DNA from: Arthrobacter sp. PsM3
GTDB lineage: Bacteria; Actinomycetota; Actinomycetes; Actinomycetales; Micrococcaceae
DNA: 64,000 bases
Direction of reading: 5' to 3'
NCBI RefSeq assembly: GCF_030433895.1
Contig: NZ_JARUXE010000016.1
Span: 1 to 64,000, forward strand
Below the pieces are notes generated by a model. That model saw only the letters and a program-made list of their open reading frames with translations. It did not search any database and had not been told where the DNA came from. Shown piece by piece: positions 42,446-51,380 of the stretch; positions within the stretch are counted from its first letter, which is position 1, and each line of letters starts with the position of its first letter. The translations under genes were made by a program, and so were the position numbers.

Positions 42446-42954
42446 AAGCAATGACAGCGGTATGGACGGCGGCGGCGACCGCCGCGACGGCAGCGGCCGG
42501 CGGAGCAGCGACGGATCCGGGCAGCGGCTGGTACCGGCGGCTGCGCAAACCGGACTGGCAGCCGCCCGCCATCGCCTTTCCCGTGGTCTGGACGGCGCTC
42601 TACGCCGACCTCGCCGTGACAACCGCCGTCGCGTTGAACAGCCAGGAAGCGGGGGACACCCCCGGCAACGAAACCAGGGAGCAGCAGCTCCGTGCCTACC
42701 GGGGCGCCCTGGCCGCGAACCTCGTTCTCAATGCGGCGTGGAGCTGGCTCTTCTGGCGTGCCCGCCGGCCGTGGCTGGCCGCGGCGGAATGCGCCGTGCT
42801 GGCGGCGAGCAGCGCCGACCTGGTGCGGCGCACCCACCAGTTGAACCGCGCCGCCGGAGTCGCCCTGGCCCCCTACGCCCTGTGGTGCGGATTCGCCACG
42901 GTCTTGTCCACGGCAATCGCCAGGCTCAATCCCGGCGCGCGCCGCGGCCAGTAG
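42442..42954 (+). CDS. tspO: TspO/MBR family membrane protein
   Basis: 170 aa with five predicted helices. Family motifs GWYRRLRKPDWQPPAIAFPVVWTALYADLA and ANLVLNAAWSWLFWRARRPWLAAAECAVL are visible. TspO proteins bind porphyrins and affect stress and tetrapyrrole handling. The ATG overlaps the hydrolase stop by four bases (ATGA). Confidence 0.92.
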   Translation: MKAMTAVWTAAATAATAAAGGAATDPGSGWYRRLRKPDWQPPAIAFPVVWTALYADLAVTTAVALNSQEAGDTPGNETREQQLRAYRGALAANLVLNAAWSWLFWRARRPWLAAAECAVLAASSADLVRRTHQLNRAAGVALAPYALWCGFATVLSTAIARLNPGARRGQ

Positions 42955-42963
42955 TCCGCCGGT

Positions 42964-44739
42964 TCAGCGTCCCGCCACGAGGGTGTCGCGGATCTCGCGG
43001 CGGAGGACCTTGCCGATGAGGGACCGGGGCAGCGAATCGAGGACCACTACGCGGCGCGGCACCTTGTAGGCGGTCAGCTGCTCCCGGGCAAAGGCCAGGA
43101 GTGCCTCCGGATCGATGGTGGTGCCCGGGATCGGCACGACGGCGGCGACCACGTCCTCGCCCCCTCCCGGGCGGGGAAGCCCGACCACGGAGACGTCCGC
43201 GATCCCCGGGAACGTGGCGAGGACGTCCTCCACCTCGCTGGGGGAGACGTTGAAGCCGCCCGTAATGATCAGTTCCTTGATCCGGTCCCGGATCGTGACG
43301 AAGTAGTCGTCGTCCACGGAGACGATGTCGCCGGTGCGGAACCAGCCGCCCTCGAGCAGGGCCTCCTCGGTCTCCTCCGGCCGGTTCCAGTAGCCGGAGA
43401 ACACCTGGGGGCCTCGGATCAGGAGTTCGCCCTCCTCGCCGGGGACGCGGTCCAGCGCGACATTCCTGGGGTCCACCACCCGGATGTCGGTCAGCGGGAA
43501 CGGGACACCCACTGTTCCCGGCTTGCGGCTGGGGCCGAAGGGGTTTCCGATTGCGATCGGTGAGGTTTCGGTCAGCCCGTAGCCCTCAATCAGGTAGCCG
43601 CCGGTCGCCTTCTCCCAGGTCTCCACGGTCGCCGTCGGCAGGTTCATGGCGCCGGAGATGGAGAAACGGATGCTTTCCAGGCTGATGCCGCGTTCTGCCG
43701 CCGCGGCGGCGATGCGGTCGTAGATCGGCGGTACGGCCGGCAGGAAGGTTGCCGGGGACTTCTTGAGCGCCTTCAGCACCAGGTCGACGTCGAACTTGGG
43801 GAAGAGGACCAGCTTCGCGCCGATGCTCAACGCGAAGGTCATGCAGAGCGTCAGGCCGTAGGCGTGGAACATCGGCAGCACCGCGTACACGGTTTCCCGG
43901 CCGTCCTTGAGCCCCGGCACCCAGGCCCGGCCCTGCGCGGCGTTCGCCTGCAGGTTGGCGTGGCTAAGCATGGCGGCCTTGGGCAATCCCGTGGTGCCGG
44001 ACGTGTACTGGAGGACGGCGAGGTCCTGGGCGGAGGGTCGGGGATGCTTCTTCCTCAGCTCCCCGGCGTCGAGGAGCTCACGCCACGGCAGCACGGGCCG
44101 CAGGGCCGGCGCCGGCCGGCCCTGCGGCTGCCTTTTGCCGACCGTCAGGGCAGCGCGTGCCTTGCGGGCCGCGGCAACCGGAAGCCGCAGCGCCAGCCGC
44201 TGCAGCAGCGGCATCGCGGGAATCAGCTCCACGGAGACGATGCTGCGCAGTCCGACGTCGGGCGGCAGCTGCCGGACCCGCTCCACCGCCTTGTCCCAGA
44301 CGATCGCGACGGCGGCCCCGTGGTCCTCGAACTGGTGGCGCAGTTCCCGGTCGGTGTAGAGCGGATTGTGCTCGACCACGACGGCGCCGAGGCGCAGCAC
44401 GGCATGAAAGGCAACGATGTGCTGCGGGCAGTTCGGCATTACCAGGGCAACCCTGTCGCCTGCCTTGACGCCCAGTTTCGCGAGGCCTGCGGCCGCCCTG
44501 CTGATCAGAGCGCCGAGCTCGCGGTAGCTCGTGCGGGCACCGAAGAACTCCAGGGCGGGCTTCGATCCGTAGCGGCGCACGCAGCTGTCCATGAGGTCCA
44601 CGAGCGAGCCCTCGGGGAGCACCAGGTCCGCCGGAACACCCGGCCCGTAGGAACGGGTCCACGGCCGGTCGCTCCACAACGCCGCAGGCTGTTGTGCCGT
44701 GGCCCTGGGCGCCGTCCGCATGGATTTCTTCTTCATCAT
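42964..44739 (-). CDS. Long-chain fatty-acid--CoA ligase
   Basis: 591 aa AMP-forming acyl-CoA synthetase. Motifs: LQYTSGTTGLPKAAMLSH (about 240-260), YGLTETSPIA, FRTGDIVSVDDDYFVTIRDRIKELIITGGFNVSPSEVE and the C-terminal lysine region (RSLIGKVLRREIR). ATG 44739. It converges on tspO with a 9-bp gap. Likely in fatty-acid uptake or degradation. Confidence 0.92.
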   Translation of the reverse strand: MMKKKSMRTAPRATAQQPAALWSDRPWTRSYGPGVPADLVLPEGSLVDLMDSCVRRYGSKPALEFFGARTSYRELGALISRAAAGLAKLGVKAGDRVALVMPNCPQHIVAFHAVLRLGAVVVEHNPLYTDRELRHQFEDHGAAVAIVWDKAVERVRQLPPDVGLRSIVSVELIPAMPLLQRLALRLPVAAARKARAALTVGKRQPQGRPAPALRPVLPWRELLDAGELRKKHPRPSAQDLAVLQYTSGTTGLPKAAMLSHANLQANAAQGRAWVPGLKDGRETVYAVLPMFHAYGLTLCMTFALSIGAKLVLFPKFDVDLVLKALKKSPATFLPAVPPIYDRIAAAAAERGISLESIRFSISGAMNLPTATVETWEKATGGYLIEGYGLTETSPIAIGNPFGPSRKPGTVGVPFPLTDIRVVDPRNVALDRVPGEEGELLIRGPQVFSGYWNRPEETEEALLEGGWFRTGDIVSVDDDYFVTIRDRIKELIITGGFNVSPSEVEDVLATFPGIADVSVVGLPRPGGGEDVVAAVVPIPGTTIDPEALLAFAREQLTAYKVPRRVVVLDSLPRSLIGKVLRREIRDTLVAGR

Positions 44740-44962
44740 CAGTCCTAGCCGCTGGAATCCGCCGGGTGGTAGCGGGCCAAAGAGCCTGCCCGGAAAATCC
44801 TACCGGTGCAGGCCGCCGGACCTGCGCCGGCGCCGGGCGTTGGTGACCTTTGGCCCTACGGGCAGGGCCGCCACGGGCGGAAGCTGGGGATACGTCGCCT
44901 GCGCGGGTCAGCCGTGCCCCCTCGCATCGATGCCGGTAATTCCTCGCGGAAACGGGAGCACC

Positions 44963-46345
44963 ATGAAGCACCAGCAGCCCACCCTCCGTTTCCTCGGAGC
45001 CACCGACACCGTCACCGGCTCCCGGTACCTGCTCGAGGCCGGCGGGAAACGGGTGCTGGTGGACTGTGGGCTCTTCCAGGGGTACAAACGCAGCCGCGAG
45101 CGCAACCGGACGCCCTTCCCGGTGCGGCCGGACTCGATCGACGCCGTGGTGCTGAGCCACGCGCACCTGGACCACACCGGTTATGTTCCTGCCCTGGTCC
45201 GGGACGGGTTCACCGGTCCGGTCATCGCCACCGACGGCACCACGGACCTGTGCAAGCTGCTTCTGCCCGACAGCGGCTACCTGCAGGAGGAAGAGGCCCG
45301 CTACGCGACGCACCGCGGATCAACCGCGCACAGCCCGGCACTCCCGCTCTACACCGCGGCCGACGCTGTCAAGTCCCTCAACAGTTTCAAAATCCACGGT
45401 TTCGACGAGCCCATGGACCTGGGCGGCGGAATGGAAATGACGTTCCTGCCCGCCGGCCACATCCTTGGCGCCGCCCAGGTCCACGTGCGCCTCGGCTCAC
45501 GTTCGGTGCACTTCACCGGCGACCTGGGCCGGACGGACGACCCGCTGATGTACCCGCCGCGCCCCCTGGGGGAGACCGAGGTGCTCGTCACGGAGTCCAC
45601 CTACGGGAACCGGAAGCACTCCACCGTGGATCCCGAAAAGCAGCTGGGGGACATCATCAACAGGGTCGCGAAGCGCGGCGGCGTCGTGCTGTTCGCCGCG
45701 TTCGCCGTCGGCCGCGCCGAAACCCTGATGCTGCACCTCTCCCGCCTCCGCAGCAAGAACCTGATCCCCGACATCCCGGTGTACCTCAACAGCCCGATGG
45801 CCATTGACGCGTCCGGGATGTACCAGCGACACCCCGAGGAGCACCGGCTCAAGGAGGCGGAATACCTTAACATGTACAAACTCGCGAAGCTGACCCGCTC
45901 GGTCGATGAATCCAAGCTGCTGAACCTTCGCGGCGGCCCGATGATCATCATCTCCGCCAGCGGAATGCTCACCGGCGGAAGGATCCTGCACCATCTGGCC
46001 GCCTACGGGCCGGATCCGAAGAACGCCGTGATCCTCAGCGGCTACCAGGCCGGAGGCACCCGCGGCGCCAGCCTGGCTGCCGGCGAGCGCGAGCTCCGCA
46101 TCTACGGTGAGGACGTCAAGATCCGGGCCGAGGTGATCCAGATGGAAAGCCTCTCGGCGCATGCTGACGCGGACGGGATCATCTCGTGGCTGAAGGCTGC
46201 GGAACGGGAACCCCGGATGACGTACATCACGCACGGTGAACCGGACGCATCGGATGCCCTGCGCATCCGGATCAAGCGGGAGCTGGGCTGGCGTGCGCGG
46301 GTTCCGGAACACCTTGAACAAATCTCTCTTGAGGAGCCCCGATGA
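44963..46345 (+). CDS. Beta-CASP metallo-beta-lactamase fold hydrolase
   Basis: 460 aa. HxHxDH metal site (His66, His68, Asp70, His71 in SHAHLDHTG), later GHILGAAQVHV, FTGDLGRTDDPLM, ESTYGNRKH and the beta-CASP part (ISASGMLTGGRILHHL, YQAGGTRGASLAAGE, SAHADADGIISWL). RNase/exonuclease-type or Ysh1-like family; probably an RNA processing enzyme. ATG 44963 with GGGAG upstream. Overlaps the next gene by four bases. Confidence 0.88.
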   Translation: MKHQQPTLRFLGATDTVTGSRYLLEAGGKRVLVDCGLFQGYKRSRERNRTPFPVRPDSIDAVVLSHAHLDHTGYVPALVRDGFTGPVIATDGTTDLCKLLLPDSGYLQEEEARYATHRGSTAHSPALPLYTAADAVKSLNSFKIHGFDEPMDLGGGMEMTFLPAGHILGAAQVHVRLGSRSVHFTGDLGRTDDPLMYPPRPLGETEVLVTESTYGNRKHSTVDPEKQLGDIINRVAKRGGVVLFAAFAVGRAETLMLHLSRLRSKNLIPDIPVYLNSPMAIDASGMYQRHPEEHRLKEAEYLNMYKLAKLTRSVDESKLLNLRGGPMIIISASGMLTGGRILHHLAAYGPDPKNAVILSGYQAGGTRGASLAAGERELRIYGEDVKIRAEVIQMESLSAHADADGIISWLKAAEREPRMTYITHGEPDASDALRIRIKRELGWRARVPEHLEQISLEEPR

Positions 46346-47655
46346 CATCCGGTGTTGCCAAATCCGCTGTGCTGGCGGAAATCCACTCGCTGGCCCGCCC
46401 GCTAAAGACCGACCGGGACCTCAACGGACTGGTCCGGCGCGCGGCCGACTGCCGCTTCGTCGCGATCGGCGAAGCCTCCCACGGCACGCACGAGTTCTAC
46501 ACCTGGCGGGACACACTCAGCAGGCGCCTGATCGAGGAGGAAGGCTACAACTGGATCGGGGTGGAGGGCGACTGGCCGGACTGCTGGCGGATCAACCGCT
46601 GGGTGCGGGGCGAGGCCGGGCAGGACCAGGGCGTCCACGCGCTGCTCAGCGGCTTCGAACGCTGGCCCACGTGGATGTGGGCGAACGAGGAAGTCGCAGC
46701 CTTCCTGGACTGGCTCCGCAGCTGGAATCTCGGCCAGCCGCTGAGCCAGCGCGTCGGCTTCTACGGGCTGGACGTGTACTCGCTCTGGGATTCGCTCCGC
46801 GAGATCATCGGCTGGCTGGAGCAGAACGTTCCCGACGCCGTCCCCGCCGCCATGCGCGCTTGGCAGTGCTTCCTGCCGCACCACGAGGACCCGCACAAGT
46901 ACGCCTGGAGCACGCGGCTGGTGCCGCAGTCCTGCGAAGCGGACGTCATCGCCCTCCTTACCGAGGTCAGGAACCGGGTATCCAGCCCGGGGGACCACGG
47001 CGAAGGCGCGTTCGACGCCGTGCAGAACGCCGAGGTGGCCGCCAACGCCGAGCACTACTACCGCATCATGGTTCGCGGCGACCGCCAGTCCTGGAACATC
47101 CGCGACCACCACATGGCCGACACCATCGACCGGCTCAGCAGGCATCTCGGTCCCGCATCCAAAGGCCTCATCTGGGAGCACAACACCCACGTGGGGGACG
47201 CCCGGGCCACCGACATGGCCCAGGACGGGCTGGTCAACGTGGGGCAGCTGCTGCGTGAGCGGCACGCCGCGGACGGCGTGATGCTGGTGGGCTTTGCTTC
47301 CCACCGGGGCGAGGTGATCGCCGCGGACGCCTGGGGCAGCCCGGAACGGATCATGCCGGTTCCGCCGGCGCGCCCGGGAAGCCATGAGGACTTCCTGCAC
47401 GAGGCGCTGGGGGTGCCGTCGGTGCTGGAGTTTGGTGAGGACAGGTCCGGGCCCTGGCTTTCCACCTGGCTCGGCCACCGGGCGATCGGTGTGGTCTACC
47501 ATCCCGAGCGGGAGCTCGGGAACTACGTCCCGACCCGGATTGGCGAACGCTACGACGCGCTGGTCTGGTTCGAGCACACTGCCGCACTGCGCCCGGTGCA
47601 CCACGAAGGTCCACCCCGGGAACCGGAATTCGAGACGGAACCGACGGGCTTCTAA
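46342..47655 (+). CDS. Erythromycin esterase family protein
   Basis: 437 aa. Conserved family motifs RFVAIGEASHGTHEFYTWRDTL, YNWIGVEGDWPDCWRINRWV, LIWEHNTHVGDAR and VGFASHRGEVIAA are all present. Members include EreA-type macrolide esterases, but most homologues have unknown substrates. ATG overlaps the beta-CASP stop (ATGA), so the pair is co-translated. Confidence 0.85.
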   Translation: MTSGVAKSAVLAEIHSLARPLKTDRDLNGLVRRAADCRFVAIGEASHGTHEFYTWRDTLSRRLIEEEGYNWIGVEGDWPDCWRINRWVRGEAGQDQGVHALLSGFERWPTWMWANEEVAAFLDWLRSWNLGQPLSQRVGFYGLDVYSLWDSLREIIGWLEQNVPDAVPAAMRAWQCFLPHHEDPHKYAWSTRLVPQSCEADVIALLTEVRNRVSSPGDHGEGAFDAVQNAEVAANAEHYYRIMVRGDRQSWNIRDHHMADTIDRLSRHLGPASKGLIWEHNTHVGDARATDMAQDGLVNVGQLLRERHAADGVMLVGFASHRGEVIAADAWGSPERIMPVPPARPGSHEDFLHEALGVPSVLEFGEDRSGPWLSTWLGHRAIGVVYHPERELGNYVPTRIGERYDALVWFEHTAALRPVHHEGPPREPEFETEPTGF

Positions 47656-48040
47656 TCTGCTGCCCGCCGTCCGGCAGCATGTAGCTCCGCAGCACCTCGG
47701 TGGCCGCCCGGTCGAGGTGGACTTGAAGAGACGGTGTGCCAGCAGCAGCCCAGCCGTGCGGTCCGCTGCGGCCCGGGCCGCAGGATCGCCGCTGGCTTTC
47801 CAGTATGCGTGGAGTCCCGTGGCTGCTCCAGTGCTGAGTGCCGTGCAGCCACACAAGCACCGTCCCCGCAGCGTCCGGCAGGCCGGACGCTACGCGCGGG
47901 GGCACGGGGAGTGAGGGGCTTAAGGCCCTAACCGGTGGTAGCCCCGGCGCGCACACTGAAGTGTCGGCGGCCTTTTGGTGCTGCCGCCCGGATCATGCGA
48001 TGCAGAACAGACCGCGCCATGGAAAAGAGCAGGATTCAGA
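47656..48040. other. Intergenic stretch (385 bp)
   Basis: No convincing intact gene. It contains a possible decayed fragment (47695-47817, minus) and the upstream region of the universal stress protein. Confidence 0.6.
47695..47817 (-). pseudogene. Possible terpene-cyclase-like fragment
   Basis: A 41-residue stretch on the minus strand (LHAYWKASGDPAARAAADRT followed by AGLLLAHRLFKS) resembles the internal region of proteins with prenyltransferase/squalene-oxidocyclase repeats. Nothing on either side supports a full gene. Weak. Confidence 0.3.
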
Positions 48041-48910
48041 ATGAATAAACCAATCGTCGTCGGTATCAACGGATCAGCTGGAAGCGAAGCCGCCCTGACA
48101 TGGGCTCTTGGGCGGGCGGCCCGGGACAAGCTTCCGGTGACCGTCATTCACGCTGTGGACGACCGCTGGATGTCCCCGGATTTCCAGTACCACGAGCTCA
48201 TCAGGCAAGCCGGCATGGAGTTGCTCCAGAAGGTACAGGCCAGCGCCGCAGAGCAGGCCCCCGACGTGAAAGTGGACATCCAGCTTCGTCATGGCAGCGG
48301 CGGCTCGGTTCTGCGCGAGGTGTCCAAGGAAGCGTCCATGGTGGTCGTCGGCGAGCATGACAAGCACTGGATGGACGGCGGACCGCTGACGGACCGGGCC
48401 CTGCAAATCGTCTCCGCCTCGGAAATACCCGCAGCGGTGATCCCGCTGAAGCGCAGCGCCGCCGACCACGGCGTCGTCGTTGGTGTGGACGGTTCGGAAG
48501 AGTCCCTGCAGGCCGTTGACTTCGCCGCCGCGGAAGCAGACCGGGGCGGTGACGAGTTGACCGTGGTCCTCGCCTTCCACCGGCCGGCCCGCTGGGTCGA
48601 GAACCAGTTGCCGAAAAGCGGGCTCGCCGAATCGATCCTCGAGGAGGACCGGATTGTTCTGGCTGAATCCGTGGCCGGGCTGGCCGACAAGTACCCGGAC
48701 CTCGTTGTCCACCAGCAGTTGGAGACCGACACCGAACCCGCCAAGGCACTGGTCGAGGCCGGCAAGAAGGCACGCCTCCTCGTGATCGGCAGCCGCGGCC
48801 GTGGTGGTTTCACCCGGATGGTGCTCGGCTCCACGGCCCACGCCGTCCTCGTCAATCTGCCGTGCCCGACCATCGTCACCCGGGTGCACAAGGTCAAGCA
48901 CGAGGACTGA
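48041..48910 (+). CDS. Universal stress protein (two Usp domains)
   Basis: 289 aa with tandem Usp domains (about 1-140 and 147-285). The second retains the ATP-binding loop pattern GSRGRGGFTRMVLGSTAHAVL; the first is degenerate there. Typical of actinobacterial tandem Usps, cytosolic, involved in stress or dormancy. ATG 48041. Followed by a strong terminator. Confidence 0.9.
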   Translation: MNKPIVVGINGSAGSEAALTWALGRAARDKLPVTVIHAVDDRWMSPDFQYHELIRQAGMELLQKVQASAAEQAPDVKVDIQLRHGSGGSVLREVSKEASMVVVGEHDKHWMDGGPLTDRALQIVSASEIPAAVIPLKRSAADHGVVVGVDGSEESLQAVDFAAAEADRGGDELTVVLAFHRPARWVENQLPKSGLAESILEEDRIVLAESVAGLADKYPDLVVHQQLETDTEPAKALVEAGKKARLLVIGSRGRGGFTRMVLGSTAHAVLVNLPCPTIVTRVHKVKHED

Positions 48911-48929
48911 CACCCGGGCAGCTGACCGC

Positions 48930-48970
48930 CAAAGGGAGTGCCCCCTCACACGAAGGGGGCACTCCCTTTG
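48930..48970 (+). terminator. Very strong hairpin after the universal stress protein gene
   Basis: Perfect 17-bp stem (48930-48946 paired with 48954-48970) and a 7-base loop. Arms start with CAAAGGG; the CTTTG end gives a short U-rich tail. Confidence 0.85.
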
Positions 48971-49015
48971 ACAGGCCCCTTGAGCCTGCCCGGACGCGGA
49001 TGGGAGGATGATGCG

Positions 49016-49699
49016 GTGGATCAGTTCTTCAATTACGTCGGGCACTTCTGGTGGCTCATCTTTCCGCTGAGCGGACTGGTTGGCGGCTGGGCGCGTTCCT
49101 GGTCCAGGGCCAGCGAACGCCGGCACCGGCGCCGGGTGGAGCTTTACCAGCTCCGCAACCGGGCCGCGGAGGTGGAGCACGCCAGCCGGTCCCAGGTCCG
49201 GCAGCTGATGGAGAGCCACGACGCCGTCAACCGGCGCTGGCTCGCCTACGAACTGGACGTAGGGAAACTGATCGACTTTCCGGTTATGACCGATGTCCGC
49301 GAACCGTTGACCGTGGCGTTCCTGCGTGCCAAGCGGCAGGCCGACGGACTGCGGCCGCGGGCCGCCGAGGACATCTCCACGGCAGCCGCGCTGGCGGAAT
49401 ACCGCGAAGCCGTCCACAGCTTTGAACTGGCGTTCGACGTCGCCGAGCGGGAAGCCCGGCGGATCAGGGACAGCAACTTCACCGGCCCGGAACGGGAGCG
49501 CCTCGCAACGGCCCGGAAGCTGCTGCGGATCGCCTCTGATGCCGCCGCCACACCGGCGGAGCGGCAAACGGCGTACAAGCGCGCCCGGCGCGAACTGGAT
49601 GGACTGATCGTGCTGCCGGACGCGACGCTGGCCGCGCTGGAGGAAAAGATCGCGGGGATGCTCGACGCCGGGAGGGCACCCGACCTCCACCAGGGCTGA
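49016..49699 (+). CDS. Membrane-anchored coiled-coil protein, unknown
   Basis: 227 aa from GTG 49016, with GGGAGG eight bases upstream. One N-terminal transmembrane helix (FFNYVGHFWWLIFPLSGLVGGWA), then a long charged helical region (LYQLRNRAAEVEHASRSQVRQLMESH and others) likely to form a coiled coil. No enzymatic motif. It may be a scaffold or envelope protein, but no homologue is recognised by me. Flanked by terminators on both sides, so monocistronic. Confidence 0.65.
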   Translation: MDQFFNYVGHFWWLIFPLSGLVGGWARSWSRASERRHRRRVELYQLRNRAAEVEHASRSQVRQLMESHDAVNRRWLAYELDVGKLIDFPVMTDVREPLTVAFLRAKRQADGLRPRAAEDISTAAALAEYREAVHSFELAFDVAEREARRIRDSNFTGPERERLATARKLLRIASDAAATPAERQTAYKRARRELDGLIVLPDATLAALEEKIAGMLDAGRAPDLHQG

Positions 49700-49724
49700 C
49701 GGAAACGGCTGCGGCAGCGCCCGG

Positions 49725-49766
49725 CCATGACGAAAGCCCCCTCGATTGAGGGGGCTTTCCTGGTCA
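49725..49766. terminator. Bidirectional hairpin between convergent genes
   Basis: A 12-bp perfect stem GAAAGCCCCCTC (49732-49743) with GAGGGGGCTTTC (49748-49759), four-base loop, and an outer extension CCATGAC/GTCATGG. It separates the coiled-coil protein gene and the end of the gentisate operon. Confidence 0.8.
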
Positions 49767-49788
49767 TGGGGGGATCAGGCGCTGCGGC

Positions 49789-50547
49789 TCAGATCCATTT
49801 CGGTGCGGCCGGCACCGAACTGGTGTTGGCTTCAGTGCCGGGGCCGGTGGCAGTCACGCCGGTGTTGCCGCGTCCTGCGGCCCATTCGACGACGGACGCG
49901 AGCGGTCCTGAAACCACCGTCGGGGACGCCGAGGTGGTGTCCCCGAAGGTGAGGTTCCGGTCCGTGACCTTGACGAGGAGGCCGGCATCGGTGCCGCGGG
50001 TGTGCCAGGCGCCGGTGATGTCCGTCAGGAGCCGTTCGAGCACGGGTTCCGGGATGTCCTGGAAGCTGGCGCCGTTGGCGAGGTCGACGGCGTGCATCCA
50101 GACTTCGCGGGTGCGCATCCAGACAGTTTCAGTGGCGGGCACTTCGCGGCCCTGGATGGTCCGGACTCTGTGGTGCCAGGCGTCCTCGGGCAGGTCGCGC
50201 CATTCGACGTTCAGATGCACGGCGGAGTGGTCGAAGAGGTGCCGCAGCGCGATCGGGGACAGGGTTGCCCCGAAGTCGATTTCGTGGTCCCGGACCTCGG
50301 TGGAGGCGTACATCGGGGTTTCCACCCCGGTGGCCGCCCACTCGACGAGCCGGGCGATCGCCCGGGCGTTGTAGCCGATGTGCGCCGTGATGTGGCGGCG
50401 GGTCCAGCCCGGCAGCAGCGTGTCGCCGTCGAGTTCCGCGTCGGTGAGTTCGTTGAGTTTGCGGGCGAAGAACGCCGTGCCCCGGCGGGCCTGTAGCAGC
50501 GCCGCGAGCAGCTCCGGGTCGGTGCTCTGGTCGTGGCGGGCGACCAT
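49789..50547 (-). CDS. Maleylpyruvate isomerase (mycothiol-dependent, DinB-like)
   Basis: 252 aa. DinB/MDMPI fold with GWTRRHITAHIGYNARAIARL near residues 46-65, containing the likely metal-binding histidines, and a later VWMRTREVWMHAVDLANG. Converts maleylpyruvate to fumarylpyruvate in gentisate degradation, using mycothiol. Start ATG 50547, overlapping the fumarylpyruvate hydrolase stop by one base (TGATG). Last gene of the operon. Confidence 0.88.
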   Translation of the reverse strand: MVARHDQSTDPELLAALLQARRGTAFFARKLNELTDAELDGDTLLPGWTRRHITAHIGYNARAIARLVEWAATGVETPMYASTEVRDHEIDFGATLSPIALRHLFDHSAVHLNVEWRDLPEDAWHHRVRTIQGREVPATETVWMRTREVWMHAVDLANGASFQDIPEPVLERLLTDITGAWHTRGTDAGLLVKVTDRNLTFGDTTSASPTVVSGPLASVVEWAAGRGNTGVTATGPGTEANTSSVPAAPKWI

Positions 50548-51380
50548 CAGGCTTCCTTGATGACGCGGTTCTTCAGTTCTCCGAGGCCCTCGATGGTGGT
50601 GACCAGGAGCTGGCCTTCCTGGAGGTAGCGCTTGGGGTCCTGGGCGTGGCCGACCCCGCCGGGGGTGCCGGTCGCGATCACATCTCCCGGGTTCAGGGTG
50701 ATGATGGTGGAGATGTAGGAGACCAGGAATTCGGGGGTGAAAACGACGTCGTTGGTGGGGGTCTGCTGCTGGATCTCGCCGTCGACCGCGGTGCTCATGA
50801 GGCCACCGCTGAACTCGTCCTTGGTGACCAGAGCGGGGCCGAACGGGGTGGATTTTTCCCAGGTCTTGCCCTGCAGCCACTGGATGGTGCGGAACTGGTA
50901 GTCGCGCATGGACACGTCGTTCAGGACGGCATAGCCGGCGATGTGGTCCGCGGCATCGGCTTCGGCGATCCGGCGGCCCGTTTTGCCGATCACGACGGCG
51001 AGTTCGGACTCCCAGTCCACAGCGTCGGATTCCTGCGGAAGGGCCAGGTCATCGTTCGGGCCGATCAGGGATTCCTGGTATTTGGCGAACAGGGTCGGGA
51101 ACTCCGGGACCTCCCGGCCCATTTCCTTGATGTGGTTGCGGTAGTTGTGGCCCACGCAGATGATCTTCGCCGGTGAGGGGACCACGGCGGCCAGGTCCGC
51201 GCCCTCGAGCGGGTGCGTGGCGCCGGATGCGGCCTTCGCGGTCGCTTCCCAGGTCGGGTCCTTCAGGAGGGCCCCGACGTCGGCGAAGCCGTCGATCTCG
51301 GTCAGGGTGTCGCCGTCCTGGCGCACGGCCTTGGTGAGGGTCTTTTCCCCTTGGGCGAGGCGGAGGGTGAGCAGTCTCAT
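50547..51380 (-). CDS. Fumarylpyruvate hydrolase (FAH family)
   Basis: 277 aa. FAH-fold motifs IICVGHNYRNHIKEMG, WESELAVVIGKTGRRI, GYAVLNDVSMRDYQFR and LNPGDVIATGTPGGVG are present. Cleaves fumarylpyruvate to fumarate and pyruvate. ATG 51380 overlaps the gentisate dioxygenase stop by one base (TAATG). Confidence 0.92.
   Translation of the reverse strand: MRLLTLRLAQGEKTLTKAVRQDGDTLTEIDGFADVGALLKDPTWEATAKAASGATHPLEGADLAAVVPSPAKIICVGHNYRNHIKEMGREVPEFPTLFAKYQESLIGPNDDLALPQESDAVDWESELAVVIGKTGRRIAEADAADHIAGYAVLNDVSMRDYQFRTIQWLQGKTWEKSTPFGPALVTKDEFSGGLMSTAVDGEIQQQTPTNDVVFTPEFLVSYISTIITLNPGDVIATGTPGGVGHAQDPKRYLQEGQLLVTTIEGLGELKNRVIKEA

Noticed and set aside
46402-47856. 484-codon frame antisense to the esterase-family gene
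   Set aside because: Shadow for most of its length; only the piece at 47695-47817 looks protein-like.
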